The translations under genes and the position numbers were made by a program. The notes under the pieces are model-generated. The model worked only from the letters and a program-made list of their open reading frames with translations, made no database searches and was not told where the DNA came from. From the NCBI GenBank assembly GCA_013399305.1, contig VXAI01000013.1:7463132-7527131 (forward strand): 64,000 nucleotides of DNA, read 5' to 3'. Source of the stretch: Rostratula benghalensis (lineage: Eukaryota; Chordata; Aves; Charadriiformes; Rostratulidae). Of this stretch, positions 14,228-28,160 are shown in pieces. Position 1 is the stretch's first letter. The number at the start of each line of letters is the position of its first letter.

Positions 14228-17200
14228 ATTTTAAACAATGTAGGTGCTACTTTAATACAAATTTGAGCCATTTGAAGCATTTTTTTCTTAAAAAAACACA
14301 TAACTTGACCAATACAAGGGACTTAATAAAGTACATGGCCTGATTCAGTGTTTGTGGATCTCTGAGTGTCCTTTGATGGCAGAGGAAATGGCTTTTGAGT
14401 ATATGCACAGCAGTTTGTGCTGATGCTGTTCTTGGGCTAGCTCCTGGTAATCCTGGGACGTTGCATGTGCAGCAGAATCACCACACTGGACTGCAAGCAT
14501 GTGCTTGCACACACAAAAGTAAGAATGGCAGTTCATAGCTGCCACCAGAGAGGTAAAATGGGGCCTGATGTCCTCTTGTGCCAGTGGTTAGCATAGAGCA
14601 CCCTGTGAGAGGGGTTCAACAGCTTGCACTGGAACACCATCTCTGTGGATGCCAATCACTCCTGTTCCTCTGCATATGTCTTGCCAAATTCAGCAACACA
14701 GTGCCAGAGAGGCTCTTTATTCTGCATTATATCAAGGATCTGTGTGCAGTCAGCTTCACTCCAGGCCACTCGTTACTTTTTCCTTTACTCACCTTTTTAT
14801 TTTAGAATGTTACTTTACATCCTGCCAGCTGGAAGTTTAAACACTTCTTTAGAAACTGCATTGAGAAGGCAATGCACTTTGTGATGAACACATGAAGGCT
14901 ATGGAGCTGCCACTTGGTGTTGTCACATGGATTGTCACCTAACTGGACAATTGTACAGATATACCACCGGAGCTGAATGAACAGGCTAAACACGTGCCAA
15001 CAAATAACTATGTGAATGCCAAACCAAGTTCTGAGTTCACGACACTCTCACATTCATATCTGAATGAAGACAGGCTATTAAGTTGCACACTCAGTCTAGA
15101 GGGATGTTTCAGCTGGCAATAAATTTCAACCAGTTTTTTTATGCTGGCAGAGAGTGTGCCATTTGCCTTCCACTACATTCTCTAATCCTGAGTCAAGCCC
15201 AGCAACGCATGAGTTACTCAGCCTACAAAGCCCAGATAACCAGCGCTTTGTTACAAAACGCTCACAGGCTCTGCACTTGGGAAATGTTCTCAAACCAATT
15301 TAAAAATCATTTTGAATAATGAGCATATCTGAGGATGTCGCAATCTGCTTGCACACATTTCTCAAACACAGGAAGAGGTGAAAGGCAACCATTTAAACAT
15401 GACAGATTAAACAAGGAAAAGTGTCAGAATTTAACTTGCTTGGCGATGTGTATCTCTGTAAACCCTTAGGTATGTCTCCACTGCTGACTTTGTGCCCTGA
15501 CAAGCTTGTGATGGTGGATTAAATTTGGGCAGCTGAAGTTTTTCCTATCCTTAAGGCAAGCATGTGTAATCTGCTTTCTGAATCAGCTCTTGGACTGATA
15601 AAGCTTCCAGTACAGTGCATGAGGATAAATCAGATTGAGAACTTGTTTACTTTCATTGCTGAAAACTGCAGTGGATGACATGCTCCTGCCTGGTGAGCAA
15701 CCGTAGCCCTGAAAGAGGAAGGTAGATGCGGGCGTAGCACTTTTAATTGACTCTTCTGCCTCGAGTGCAGTTGAAGCCTTTTTCTTTTTCAGCTCTTGCT
15801 CCTACTCTTTCATTCACCCACCCATGAAGTGTTTTCACTAGGTGAGACAAATATATTTATAAGCTTGAGGCCAAGAATTGCTTTTCTTCAGACTGATGAT
15901 TCACCCACCTTGCAATGATATCACTGGCTAAGTTGCACAGGTGCTGATAACCTCCTGCCTGCCTTCCCACAACTTTTTTGTACCCACAAGGACAGGTAAG
16001 TTCACTAGAAAGTGGAATGGAGCAAAACCTCTCTCCATTAGTGTAGAAAGAGGAGCAGACCACTTCAAGTGCTACCAAGAACTGCCTTCTCAGAATGGGC
16101 ACAATGAGCAAGATGTAGAAATGGTCCCATTGATACTCATCTAATTCAGGAGCTCCAAACTGGATGACCTCTTGACCCTACAGTGAAGATTACCATGAAC
16201 ATGAACACTACTTGCTTGAAGACCCTGGCTCTCTGTGCAGAAGAGCCTGCAGTAGATGTCTTTCATGGTTGCACTTCCTGAGATGGGGAGCCTACCTGAC
16301 TCGTAATGCCTAGCTGAGGTGCCTGGGTGAGAAGTGTTGTCCTCTTCTTTCCTGGTCTTCTTCTGAGGCTAGTGGGCAAAGGTGACACAGCTCCAGGAAG
16401 TTAATCAGGTCCCTGAATCACTGAATGGTCTTCTGGTGATGTCTTCATCTCCTCACTGACACGGGACACTGTGGGTGAGCAGGTATCTTAGGTGCCTCAG
16501 GTACCTGAACTTAGGTGACATTGATCTCCCACAGCTCTGTCCCTTGTAATCCCTTTGCAGCCATTTGTCACACCTTTATATATATAGCAGTCTTCTAAAG
16601 AAAAGAGTGAGATCTAATTTCAGAGGAAAAAAATCAGGCTGAAAACCCTTTCATAACTAACACTCCCACAGAGAACTAAGAACAAAAGAAGAAAGGCCAA
16701 GACAAAATATCTGCAAGTGGTGCTGGGGAGAGGGAGGAGGGAGTCACATGCCTACATTTCTATTGCCAAGCAACCAGAAAAAAACCATATGATATATCAA
16801 TAGTATAAGGCATTTGGGGTGGGGTTTTTTTCAGGTTGGGTTTTTTTTGGTTTTTGCTTTGCTCTAAATCTAAAGCTTGCAATGTAGCAATACATTTACA
16901 GGAAACTTGAAAGCTGTGGCATAAACGTACAGAAGGAATAGCTAGTTTAGGAAAATATTTTTTTAAAACATCTCAATGGAAAAAGTTCAGAAAAATATCT
17001 ATTGGGCAAAAGAAAAGAGATTAATATATAAAGAATGAAAGTCATCCAGGAACAGGCAGACAATCCTTTGTGTTAATCATCTACAAAATCATCGTCTAAT
17101 ATAATCCAAATTTCTCACCCATCAGTGCTGGCAAGTGACATTCTACCTTGTAGAGCTCAAAAAATCTCAGACTACAATCATTGTAAGAGTCTCATACCAA

Positions 17201-20200
17201 GATTGTGTTTGACCTCCTCTACTTTCTCTCTGCTTTTCATTAATGGATAGTGTCCAACAAGAGAATAAATCATCTGCATATACTCAATGGTAGACATAAA
17301 GATTTCTTTGCATAGTGTTGTGTCAGTGCATAATTTGTACAGCATAACATGTTTTATTTATTAGTCTTGAAAACTGAGTATATATCAATAGGTTTCTTTT
17401 GTATATCTGTACCACATAAGACCAAATTTATTTATCTTGGACTTATCTTTTGTCTGAACTATTCACCCTCTCTGGTGACAGAGACTCTGTGGACAGTGTT
17501 TACTGGACAGTATTTTCCAGGCTCCACAGCAACTCAGATCTCTTTTTTGCCCCAGAGTGTAACTTGAGTGATCAGTTGCAGCTTTGTCATTTCTACCACA
17601 GGCACAGGGCAGCTTATATCTCCACCTTAGCAATTGTTATTATGTACTTCACCAGGTGAACTTCATTTTCTTCTTTTTTTTTCCCCCTTGCAGGTCAAAT
17701 TTTCTATCCACCTGATTATTCTCATTGCTTGCCTTGAGTGAGGCTACCTCTGTCTTGGAAAGTGGGACTTGTAGCAAGGCACAGCGGAGCTGCCCAACTA
17801 AGGACATCTCAAAGTGGAGGAGACAGATTACTTCTTGCTTTTTGCAGTTTATGTGCCTCTTTCACATGCTCAATATGGTGTTTGCCCACTTCTCAATGCT
17901 GACATTTTTTTCTGATGTACATCTGTTGTCCATGACTAGCTATTAAATTATATCTTGAAACTGCAGAATATAAAAGAAGATCTGACTACCATGAAGAGTA
18001 ACCCTCACAGCTTACTTGGAGAACTTGGCACGGTAAGCACAAAGACTTGCAGAGTACATTGTGATCCTGAATGTCAGATGTATGGTGGGAGAGAAAGGCA
18101 ACCAAACAAAAGAGTGTTCATCTTCATTCTGCCTTGGATTATGGTACTTTGAGCTACTAAGACTACTTTTAATGAAAATAGTGAAATCAGGTGAGATAGA
18201 TTCAAATATTAATCCATGTTTCATATCTCAATGGGTATTTGAAGGGATATAAATGCAGATAAAATCAATAGCAAAAGACATGGCTTTTCTAGAGCTCTTT
18301 GAATACAAATCCACCAAAACAGTGTCTCTGATTTCTGTAAAACCTGAAAAGTGCTTGCTATTTCTGTATCACACACTTATACTTCCATTTCTTCCTTCTG
18401 CTCTCTTCCAAAGCAGATCTCCAGTTACTCTTGCCTTCACCATACCATCACCTTTTGACATTGCTGCTGTGAAGATCTCTTTTCAGGAAACAACTGCTTT
18501 TGTGCCCTGTCTCCTGCCCCTATGCTACTTCTCTGGTCAAGCTTTTTTCATCTCTTCCAACGCAGCCACACTACCGACTTTATACTCTTCAGGATCTCCC
18601 CCAACTTGCTCCTGCACAGCTGGGAATCCCTCTTCCCACCTTCCACTTCCTTCAAGGCCATGATCCCATCTGCCACACTACCTGCCAGGTCTGACATCTG
18701 GATTTCCTTCTGCCCCTGGTCTAGAAGGTAGATTCTGGTGAAATCACTGTGTCCATGCACTTTCCCTTGCTACATGTTCAGTCTCCTTCAAAGCAGTGAC
18801 ACTGGGTAGCAACTAGCTAAATATGATGCAAATTTGGTGGCATATATATTTTCTAAAATATATATAACACGAAGATCTTGAGGCAGAAGATAGGAGAGGG
18901 ATGCTTACCTCTAGCTGTGGCATCATTCTTCTTAGAAGCCTGAACAGCAAAGAAACTGGTTCCCTCCCTGCGTATTCTGGCTCAATGTCTCTGTGAAAAT
19001 AATTCCAAACAGTAGTTCTTGCCTACAAATTATACCCCTGCAAGCAAACAAAATGCCGTTAAGTGCCAGTAACCTCACACATGAGAACCTTAAAGTAAGA
19101 ACAGAACTGGCCAGCACATGCTATAAATAATGTTTCTGGAAAATAAGAAAAAGGCTCAAGGACAAACAGCTCAGAAAACTGATTTTTGAAGCACTCCTGG
19201 AAAATCCAAAGCTAAAAAAGTAAAAAGCTGATGACTAAGCTAGTCAGAAGGATTCAATACTTTGGATCTATTAAAAAAAGGAACAAAATAAACCAACAGG
19301 GGTGCATTTACAGTGCATACAGTCATTCCCATCCCAGCAGCTGTTTGCACATATACATTCCCTAAGAGGATGCAAAGGCATCTTGCCACAGATTTCGTTG
19401 CCACTCAACAGTTCTGCCTTTCCTGACACAGATTAAGTGATTTGGAACAGGAGAGAGTTCAGTTCACTAAAAGTCTAGTCAATCTGAGTTTTATAAAGCA
19501 GGGACTGTTAATAACTCATTCATGAAATAACATCATTATCAGTCTCAGTTATGGTGATAGTGACAGGGTTAAAGAGATATTGTGCAGTCTAGAAGTATAA
19601 CAAGATCCCACCAAAGAACAGAAAAGTAGTGAAAAAGATTTGTAAGGGTATGAATATGGGACATACAACTTATGAAATATGACCCATCAACTGTGCATAT
19701 AGATTTCATGCAGGGCATATTCAATAAACCCCACTCAGCACCTAGACAATGAAATGGAAAAGATATTGTCTTGAGGTCTTTGTCAGACAACAGATTGTGT
19801 TCAAACTTATATAACCCGCATAACTGGTGCTTTGCACATCTGAGGCCCGAAATGGCAAACTGGCAGTGTGGTGACTTGGATGAGAGCATATCTAACAAAA
19901 GCCTGTGGTGTAGCTGCTTTTAGACTAGAAGTCTTAATCAAAATATCTGCCCCATCAACACTACACAATAATTCCACTGTATTCCAATAACTTAGTGGTG
20001 TGTGTTCTTAAAACCTTTTGGGAAGAGCAAAAAAATTATTCTTAACCAGGTCATGTCTCATTTTCCTGTTGTTGGAAGCAAAGCAAAACCCATACGCTTA
20101 AAATTTAGGAAATGACTAATGAGTTTACTGCAAATTTTTGGCATTGGTGATTTTCTTGTGATTAATGACTTTACTGTTTCCCCACCTATAGTATCACAAA

Positions 20201-20716
20201 TTAATATCACAAAGAGAAAACTTTTTAAAAAAATCCCTATAGGAGAATTAACAAGTAAACTAAAGCAGCTTACTATTAACATACTTGAACCAGTTTTGCG
20301 CAGGCTACCTCAAATCTGGCCAGGATTATTAGCTAAAATGTAGTACTATGCAAATGTGGAGCTATTGAAACTGTCCCCAAGCATTTATATAGCTCTTTGA
20401 ACAAACGAGTCCTCCTTGGATGAGGAGCACAGAGCAGAGACAGCTCATCAGGGCAGCAGCACTCTGTAATGTACCCCACTTAACATGAATGTGGATAGAA
20501 GATGATTTAACTTACTTTATTTCTATTATTTTGTTGCCATCAACAAATCATCAGTCTATGTATGAGGCACATATGATAATACTTACTTTTATTTAGCTCA
20601 TTTCTTCTGTCTAGTCTGTCTAGGCTTGGTTTTTTCTTCACGTACGCAAAAAGACACTGTTTTCCTCCATTTCCTGTCTTTTTGAACTGCTGCATTCTGC
20701 AGGGGGAAAGAATAAA
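14228..20716. other. Unique DNA, no recognisable gene
   Basis: No exon, RNA gene or transposon that I can identify. The longest open frame (136 codons at 18253-18663, plus strand) has a serine/leucine-rich sequence without a domain I recognise, and it lies in a CT-rich patch, so I do not call it. Two GGGGTTTTTTT-type tracts sit at 16821 and 16838. Confidence 0.6.
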
Positions 20717-20717
20717 T

Positions 20718-20758
20718 CAAACCAAACCAAACCAAAAAAACAAAACAAAACAAAACCA
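20718..20758. repeat. CCAAA / CAAAA pentanucleotide repeat
   Basis: Three imperfect ACCAA units are followed by an A-run and three AACAA-type units. It is a short A-rich simple repeat, possibly a decayed A-rich tail, but I see no identifiable element upstream. Confidence 0.7.
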
Positions 20759-20949
20759 CACCAACTTTGGCTATCTTATGCCCTCTGCTTTCTCCTTTTA
20801 ATCAACTTGCTCCTGAAGTTCCATCATTCTTGCCAGTCAGAGTCTAGATGCTTCAAGCAGTGTCATAGGCATGCAGCCATCTTTCAACTGCTTCACAAAC
20901 ATTTTCTTTCATTTTTTTTTGTCTTTCCTCCATTTTCTGCAATGCTTCC

Positions 20950-20983
20950 TATTCCACAGCTTCATTTTAGAAGCTGTGGAATG
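20950..20983. repeat. Perfect 13-bp inverted repeat (hairpin), 6-nt loop
   Basis: ATTCCACAGCTTC at 20951-20963 is the exact reverse complement of GAAGCTGTGGAAT at 20970-20982, with ATTTTA between them. The DNA could form a cruciform, and either strand's RNA a 13-bp stem. It has no terminator role in a vertebrate genome. The stem is too short for a typical microRNA precursor, and the bases outside it do not continue the pairing. Confidence 0.85.
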
Positions 20984-23900
20984 CCCAAGACTTCAAATAA
21001 TGAGAAGGCATACCAGGCATGGTTGTTACAGCAATAAACACAAAAATGACTGACTTGCTAATTTTCCCTTTGCAAATGCATTTCAGAGATGGCATTAATC
21101 TCTCCACAGGCAAAGACAGCACTTGCAGTTATAGGTATTTCTATTTTTATCTTAAGGTGTGGGGTTTTTTTCCAAAGCAAATATATTTGAGATTTTACAA
21201 TTGTGAAAGAGTAAGTTCAATAAAATGACAGTGCCTTTAATGAAATCAAGTAACAGGTTTAAGGTGAAAGCTTCAAAGAACAGAAAGAACCTCTGTAGCC
21301 ACAGGTATGATACAGATGTTAGTGTCTGAAAGTAGAAAGTGTTCCTTGTTACTTACAGCCAGGGTGCACACATATAAAGAAAATTACTTTATCAGGCACT
21401 GTGCTTCAGCTAACACTAGCCAAAAGAACACCTCTAGTTCTGACTGACATACACAACACTCCAACTCTTAATCACCTCTTGAACTAATTTCTAACATGTT
21501 CGCGTTTTGCTTTTTATCCTCCTTTTGCCTAAATTGAAAACATCTGCTTCTTTCTTTGCCCATGGCAGACTGTTTGCCATGTAGTTTTGGTCTGTTGACA
21601 ATTTTGTCTAACAGCATAGGAGTGCAGAGAAGCAAACCCATGAAAACTGTATATGACCTAGTCAGCGAAAAGAAGTTTTTAGACTAGAAGACTTTCTTTC
21701 ATTAATTTGTAGTCCTGGCCTAACTGGCGTTTATGGTTGGAGGGGAACGAGGGAAGCAGTGTACAAGCTGTCCAGAGCCATCTTACGAGTAAAGAGGGAG
21801 AAGGCAATTTATCACACTTACTGGAGATTTTGCCCAAAGCCATTCATCTATCAGGCCTTGGAATGAAAATATCAGAGAATCGCTCTATGGTTAATAACCA
21901 CTAATAACACAAAAAGGAAGGGATATGGTTTGCTGGCTTAGGGAAAGAAACACAGAAAGGCTGTGTAGGAGTGCTTTGAGGCCATCCAGAGCCACAGTTG
22001 ACATAGGAGAGTAGATATAGCCTATTTTGAGACCTGTTTTCTCAAGAAATAATACTTGGAGACAGTTGGCTGGTTTTAATCGCTCTTGTAATTACACCTG
22101 GAGGGAACAGATTTGCAGGCACTGAAAATAACTCAGTCCTGCCAAGGTAATCACTGTTAGCACTGCTCTGTGGGTTACTTAATCAGGTGACTGTGCACAG
22201 AGGTACATGAATGTGAGAAGGGTAAGCTCTGATGAGAGCTGGGCTCAGAGTCTAGTCTGTAACACCTGAAGGGTAGGCTAGGCCGCGGTGTCATCCTGTG
22301 AAACCCCATCATGGCAACATGGACACTTGCAATTTGATGGCCAGAATACCCAAAGACTACTCCTAAATGGCCTTTAAGTGCCAGGGATGAGGCATAGTGG
22401 AGAGTCTGGCATGCTTCCTGGCCTGTCTCAGCATGTCAGGAGGACTTTTGCACCTTAGGCACCCTATACATCTCATGCACCACTGTAGTAGGTGATATCA
22501 GTATCCATCCACGTGACAGCATCACAGGACGGGGTAGGAAATGTTGAGGTTGGTACCAGCCTATCTGCCTCTAAATAGGCACTAGGTGTGCACTGTGGCT
22601 TGACTATATGGTATTTGCCCGAGTTTTCTCACTCAGGACTGTCAAAACTCAACTCTAGCCTGTGTCCAGCCATGCACTTACATCTCTGTGATGTTGCTTC
22701 AATACAAGGTGCTCAGATCTGAAAGGAGACATCCTCAAAAATCTGCTGAGATGGGCAATATAAGGACCCTCTAGGAAAGCCTCTGAGTGACTCCTCTGTA
22801 CATTATCAGCAACCTGAAACTCCAGTGGGGCAGTCCTGGGCATGTGGCACAACCAAAATCATCTGCGCTATCTCTTCACCCCAGGGAGCGATGCAACTAA
22901 ATCTGCACTAACAATTACGGAAACAAATCCCTCCTTCTACTCCTTCCCTGGTGTTGTGGAGATCATCTTGGAAAAAGGCTGGTGTCCAGATGGGATAGAG
23001 ATTTGCTAGAACTGGGGCTAAGTAAGGATTGGCCTGTTTTTGAAAAAAAAAAATAGGAATAAGAAACATGACTGACCTGATAATTGTGACAGATGCTTCT
23101 TGGTACAGGGCTTCTTCTGTAGACATTTAGTAGCATTTTGATTAAAGCCAATAAGTTATACACTTGCAACAAGTTTCCTGCCTCAGTACCTGGGAGCAGC
23201 AGGTTCACACTAGAGTGGAACTCTGACTGACTTGCTTCCCCTTGCAGAATTCAGTTCCATCAGATATAAATACATTCAGAAGCTGTCAGCTTTGAAGGAA
23301 AAGTTTCCAGGACTGTTCCTCAGAACAAAACATTCCAATTCAAAAATTTAAAATTACCTTTTCAAAATAATTTCAAAAATATACTAACATTAGCATATTG
23401 TTCCTGCAAAGTGTTGCTAAATCTACTTACCAAAATATGAGTTTTAAGATGCTGAAATTGAAGCAGAACACTGTTCCACTGAAATTATTAATGTTCCTGC
23501 ATAAATTTCTTCTACGAAGGATTTCAAATTTTTTGAAGGGAGGAAGTGTTTCTCATTCAGAAATAAGGTACATTTTCAGGATTTCAATTTTCTTCATATG
23601 TCAGGCTTCCCAGCCTTGCAATAACATGTATCTCAGACAGGGAAGTGCTCTCATTCTTAAAGGGAATAGGATCCACAGGATAGTCCCTTTCTGATGTAGC
23701 TGCTTGATACTGCACAGGAAAGTCACTAGCATGACTCTGCTTTACTAGCTGTCTCTGGGTTCATCTCACTAATTCCCTCTTGAGCCACATCTGAGAAAAC
23801 AGATCTGCATGCAACCTGTCACAGCTGTTGGTGCAAAAGAAATCTTAAGGAAAAAGAATGTTATGAATGAGAGCATCTTAGTTCGTAAAGTGCAGCAACC

Positions 23901-25895
23901 TGAGCAGGGCACGTGTCTTGTTTTGCAGACTAGAACTGATTCCAGGTCCCCCTAAGAATCACAAAGATAAAGGTATATCTGATTCCTTTGTGCTAAGCAC
24001 TGAATAGCAAAGCACAACATCCAAGCCAATATTTTTTAGTCCAAGACGATAATATCATGTTAAGCAAGGAAAAATGTACCTGCCTGAGCTATCAAATGAC
24101 ACCACAGGTATTTGAAGTGTAAGCCTGATGAAGCTTTTCACTGGGAAGTTTTGCTCTCACAGCCACTCTGAAGAAAAGAAATCACAAAGGTGTTCTCAGA
24201 AAAGAAATAGTCTGGAGGTCCTCATTTTGTCCCTCTCCAGGTGCTATACACACAGGGACATTGTGTAATGATTATCAAGCATGAAGTAGGGGTCTCCCCG
24301 TCTTGAAAATTGACTTGGACTAAGAGCAATCCCTTCAAAAGCATTTCATTTATATTACATTCAGGATGTTGTTTGAGCAGGAGGCTTCAATTAATGACTG
24401 CATTAATAGGCTTAGCACAAACAGGGTACGTGTACTTTCCTCTCCATTTGCAGAGCATCTGGTAGCAAAATTAACTGACCTTCTGTGATTCCTGTGCATT
24501 GTCAGCGAGCGCAGTACCAGTCTGTCACTTCCCTTATGCCTTCTGAAAGCCAGACAGACCTACTTATTTGTAGCCATTAGCTTTTATTTAGAAGGCAAAA
24601 GGTAACTCAAAGATCACATTCAAGTACTTGATTATGAGATTTCTGCACACTTGAGTTTAATGTATAAAAGATTGTCAGAGCTTAGAAGGAATTTAATTAA
24701 TGTCAATAATATTTTTTTAATCTTTCCAGATCCTTCTTTCAAGCAAAAATATGGCACGAGAAGGCATTATTCTTTCACAAGAATCTGAGATTGTTTCTCA
24801 GCAACAGCAGCATAAAGTAGATAGTAGTTGTGTAGCTATTCTTAAAGCAATGTCCTCATCTAAAATTTTAAGAAAAAAACCCCAAACTTTTCATAGAACA
24901 AACACTTGCTCTACAAGTCACTTTGAAGAGTGAAGTCCAGGCTCCATTGAAATCTTTTGTAGTAAATCATCAAATAGGTTTTCTTATGAATCTTATTTAC
25001 TAATCGATATGTATATCTGCCAGGTAAGCAAATGATCCCAAGTTACTCTAGCCACATAAAACCATGGAGCAACTGGAGAACTAATTTTCTCTAGAGCTGA
25101 TAAAAAACATTACTGTGAAAAAGAACAATAAAGTACACCTGGCTTCCAGGAACTGCATTAAAACACATCACCAAAGCATTTACAGGGCAGGTAGCATTCA
25201 CAGATATGTTCCTGTGAAGGGAGGCAAACTCGGTTTCAGTCTCCAGCCTCAGACACAGAGAAAGCTGTTGTATTGCTGGAAAATGCTTATTTGAGCACAA
25301 GCAACAGCCAGACAAGATTTCCAAGTGAAGATTAAACTTTCAAAGCTTAAATGTTTGCCATGTGCAATCACTTCTCTTTGTAGCTGTCAAAAAGAATCTG
25401 TTACTCTGTTATTTCTGGAAGATAAACAAATCTCTGGACTCTTAACTTTTGTGGCCAGCTGGCCTTGAGATGTCAACTTTTCATTTGTCCCAAACGCTGT
25501 TTATTTGTTTATATTCTTTCCTGGAAGAAAAAAATATATACACCTGTCACTTTCAATGAAATACAGGCCCTCAATTTAGCCCTCAGTCTCTTCCTTTGCT
25601 CCCCTGGATGCAACTTGTTTGCCTTGGTACAGAACTGGTAAAACTGAGAAAAGAGTGAAACTTTCTTTCAAGTGAGAATTTGCTGGATCAGAAGTATTCC
25701 TTCAGCCCTACTGCTAAAATCAGAATGTACTATCTTCCAAAATTTGCATTAAATAAAGATCAATGTTTAAGGAACCTTTTTTGCATACCTCTAGATGCCT
25801 GAGTCTTTAGGTTCCATCCATTTCATATTTTCAGTTTGCCAGTTTGGTGGAAAGGGAATAAGTAGGTCTAGCATTCTTTTTGCTGTGGGTGTGTT
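20984..25895. other. Unique DNA, no recognisable gene
   Basis: AT-rich DNA with small unrelated open frames on both strands. A 12-bp palindrome TCAAGTACTTGA is at 24620-24631. I see no repeat family or exon that I can name. Confidence 0.55.
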
Positions 25896-25983
25896 GGGTT
25901 TTTTCTTGCTTTTTTTCTTGTTTTTTTTCTTGTCTTTCCTTTTTCCCTTCTTTTTTTTTCTTGTCTTTCCTTTTTCCTTCTTA
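25896..25983. repeat. Pyrimidine-rich tandem repeat, about 30-bp period
   Basis: Two 30-bp units occupy 25921-25950 and 25951-25980. Each has a T8-9 run, then CTTGTCTTTCCTTTTTCC, then a CTTC end. They differ only by one T and one C of run length. Degenerate TTTTTTCTTG copies precede them from 25899. It is a small minisatellite-like array with marked strand asymmetry. The phenylalanine-rich open frame over it is an artefact. Confidence 0.85.
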
Positions 25984-27659
25984 AATAGGAAAGCATACAG
26001 TTTCTTAGCTTAAGCATCTGATATTTTTAGAGAAATGTCTACAGCTGTGAAACTGTTAACAAAATAGTAGCAGGCAGCCCTACTATTAGTGACAGTAAGG
26101 AAGGCTTGAATACCCAGCCAACATCAGAAGCAAAGCTCAGGGCAGAGGAAATTGGGAAGGGCAAATTGTAGGAGGGAGTAACAGGATCAGGTCCCAGTGC
26201 CACAAGCAGAGAGTGCAATTACCATAAAGATCCTCAGGGCATTTCTCAAAGGCCTAATGGCACAGAATTGCCAAGCATCCACATTATTAAAAGCTTTTCC
26301 TCTCCAAAAGAGAGTAGCAATATGTATGTTTTCTACTGCAGATGGTCCCTTGCTCATGCTAGTTCCTGAACCATACCTGGGAGAACTTTGAAATTCTTGA
26401 ATTGTTGTGAGTTGTAGTTTACTCAGGACAACCTGTGCAAGGGACTGCTCTGAAGAATTAACACGATAGACAGCCAAGTTTCTGGGTCCCATTTATTGAT
26501 ACTGATATCACAGTTCGGGGCAAAGTGGGTATCTGAGGGCAATGACCATATTCCTGTGTCCATCTATTAGTACATGTCAACCTATCTAAGACTAGAGGAG
26601 AAGCCAAGTGACATCCAAGGAGCTATTTAGTGCCTAATATCAGTCTGGACCACCAATATGCATGACATTCTTTCAGAGGATGATTTCCACTACAAAATGG
26701 GAGGCATAAAGTCTCTGATATCCTCTCCTTCCATATCAACGTGTTTACCAGCCATTAAAGTTGGGTACACCTAATCAGCAGGCAATGACACAGCCATCAC
26801 AGCTGTGTCTCCTCAGGTGGACTGACAAATCGCTTTCAAGAAACTTGTTGGATATTGCAGGAAGGTCTCACATTCATGCCACAGCATGATAGCAAAAATC
26901 ACTGATGTTTGGAAACAGAATCTCATAGTGGCAGGAGGAGGGACAGACTGGAGGCTGCTGCCCTGAGCAGGGGAGCGAGGCTGTGGATTCATGATACAGC
27001 AGTTTCGGAATCATTTGGGTGTTTTTTTAAAGCTCATTGTCCTTAGTACAGGCTGTTGTCTGAGTGTGACAGGGAAGCAGCACACCATTGCAGGAACTGA
27101 GCATCAGGCCGGGCAAGGGTGGCTGGAGCTGGTATGGCTGCCAAGGGCTCTGCATTGTGAAATCACAGCTGAAGCTCACTGGAAGGCACAGAGCTCTGCA
27201 GTCATCCCAGCTGCCCAGGCAAATAACAAGTTGAAAAGTTTGCTTTTACCAAAAGATAAAGAGTCAATAAGCGTGCAAAAAACAGAATACTTTGCACTTG
27301 GATATGAACTGCCAAGCCAGCCTAGTTGATAGAAAAGGTAACTGTGCCACAGAAGGGCTATAAAATACAAGCCTGGAAATTGTTAAACTACTCTGGAAGC
27401 AAACAAAACTTTTTGCAGCTCTAGCAGCACCCTTCTGGAAGCACAGTCAGGACAAAGGACTATTTTGTGAAACCTATTATGAGATCTACCTCCCTCACGT
27501 AGGCAAGCAAGCCTGTTTAATCACAGCTTCTGCTAGGACTTTCAAGAATACTGAGATAAAATCCAGTACAACCATGCTTATACATAAGCTGAATATATCC
27601 GCACAGTCGATGGCAAGTAAGTGCCTTTGAGGATGGTTATAGACAGATAAAACTGATCA
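25984..27659. other. Unique DNA, no recognisable gene
   Basis: A 112-codon frame lies at 26991-27329 (plus), but its translation resembles no family I know and has no domain features, so I do not call it. No repeats are recognised. Confidence 0.5.
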
Positions 27660-28160
27660 TTCCCCTCTATTAGTTAGTAAGAGTACTGTGTACAGTTTTA
27701 GCCTCCCACATACAGGAGAGATGTTCACAAGCTGGATCAAGTTCAGTGGCTGGAGCACAGAATGTGTAGGGAGAGTCTAAGGGTTGTGGGCTTGCTCGAC
27801 CTGGAGGGGAGAAGGTTAAGGAAGGAACTTACTGCTGTTTTCAACTACAAGGAGGTTATGGAGAAGACAGAACCAAACTTTCCTCGGAAATGCACAGCAA
27901 AGGAAGGGAAACCACAGTCACATGTTGGAGAATGGGATATTCTGACTATCTGTATGGAAAAACACCTTCACGCTTAGAATGGGTAAGCACTGGGTCACAT
28001 TTCTTCGAGACAGTGGAATTTCCACCCTTGGAGATTTTCAGCACGTAGCTAGGGAAGATCCCAAACAACTGCTGTGACTTGAGGATGGCCCTGCTTTGAG
28101 GAGCAGTTCAGACTAGACATCTAAGGTCCCTTCTAACCTAAATTACTCTATGACTCTAAG
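27660..28160 (+). mobile_element. Degraded CR1 LINE 3' fragment
   Basis: The blocks follow CR1 order. GAGTACTGTGTACAGTTTTAG is the degenerate ORF2 segment around the conserved Leu-Glu-Tyr-Cys-Val-Gln-Phe region. A segment equivalent to the Leu-Gly-Leu...Leu-Asp-Leu-Glu block follows (CTCGACCTGGAGGGGAGAAG). Then come a GAGGTTATGGAGAAGACAGA block and finally the 3' terminus GGTCCCTTCTAACCTAAATT plus ACTCTATGACTCTA, a decayed octamer tail. Divergence is visibly higher than in the copies at 13840 and 59124. It carries many frameshifts and has no coding capacity. Confidence 0.85.

Noticed and set aside
16480..16540. TTAGGTGCCT-type repeats suggesting an old MITE
   Set aside because: Only short similar words recur (AGGTGCCT, AGGTACCTG), and no inverted-repeat structure or boundaries could be defined.
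18253..18663. 136-codon plus-strand open frame
   Set aside because: It lies in a C/T-rich stretch, has no domain or signal that I recognise, and has no visible supporting splice or polyadenylation context.
25795..26013. Phenylalanine-rich frame resembling a membrane segment
   Set aside because: Its hydrophobic run is a translation of the T-rich tandem repeat.
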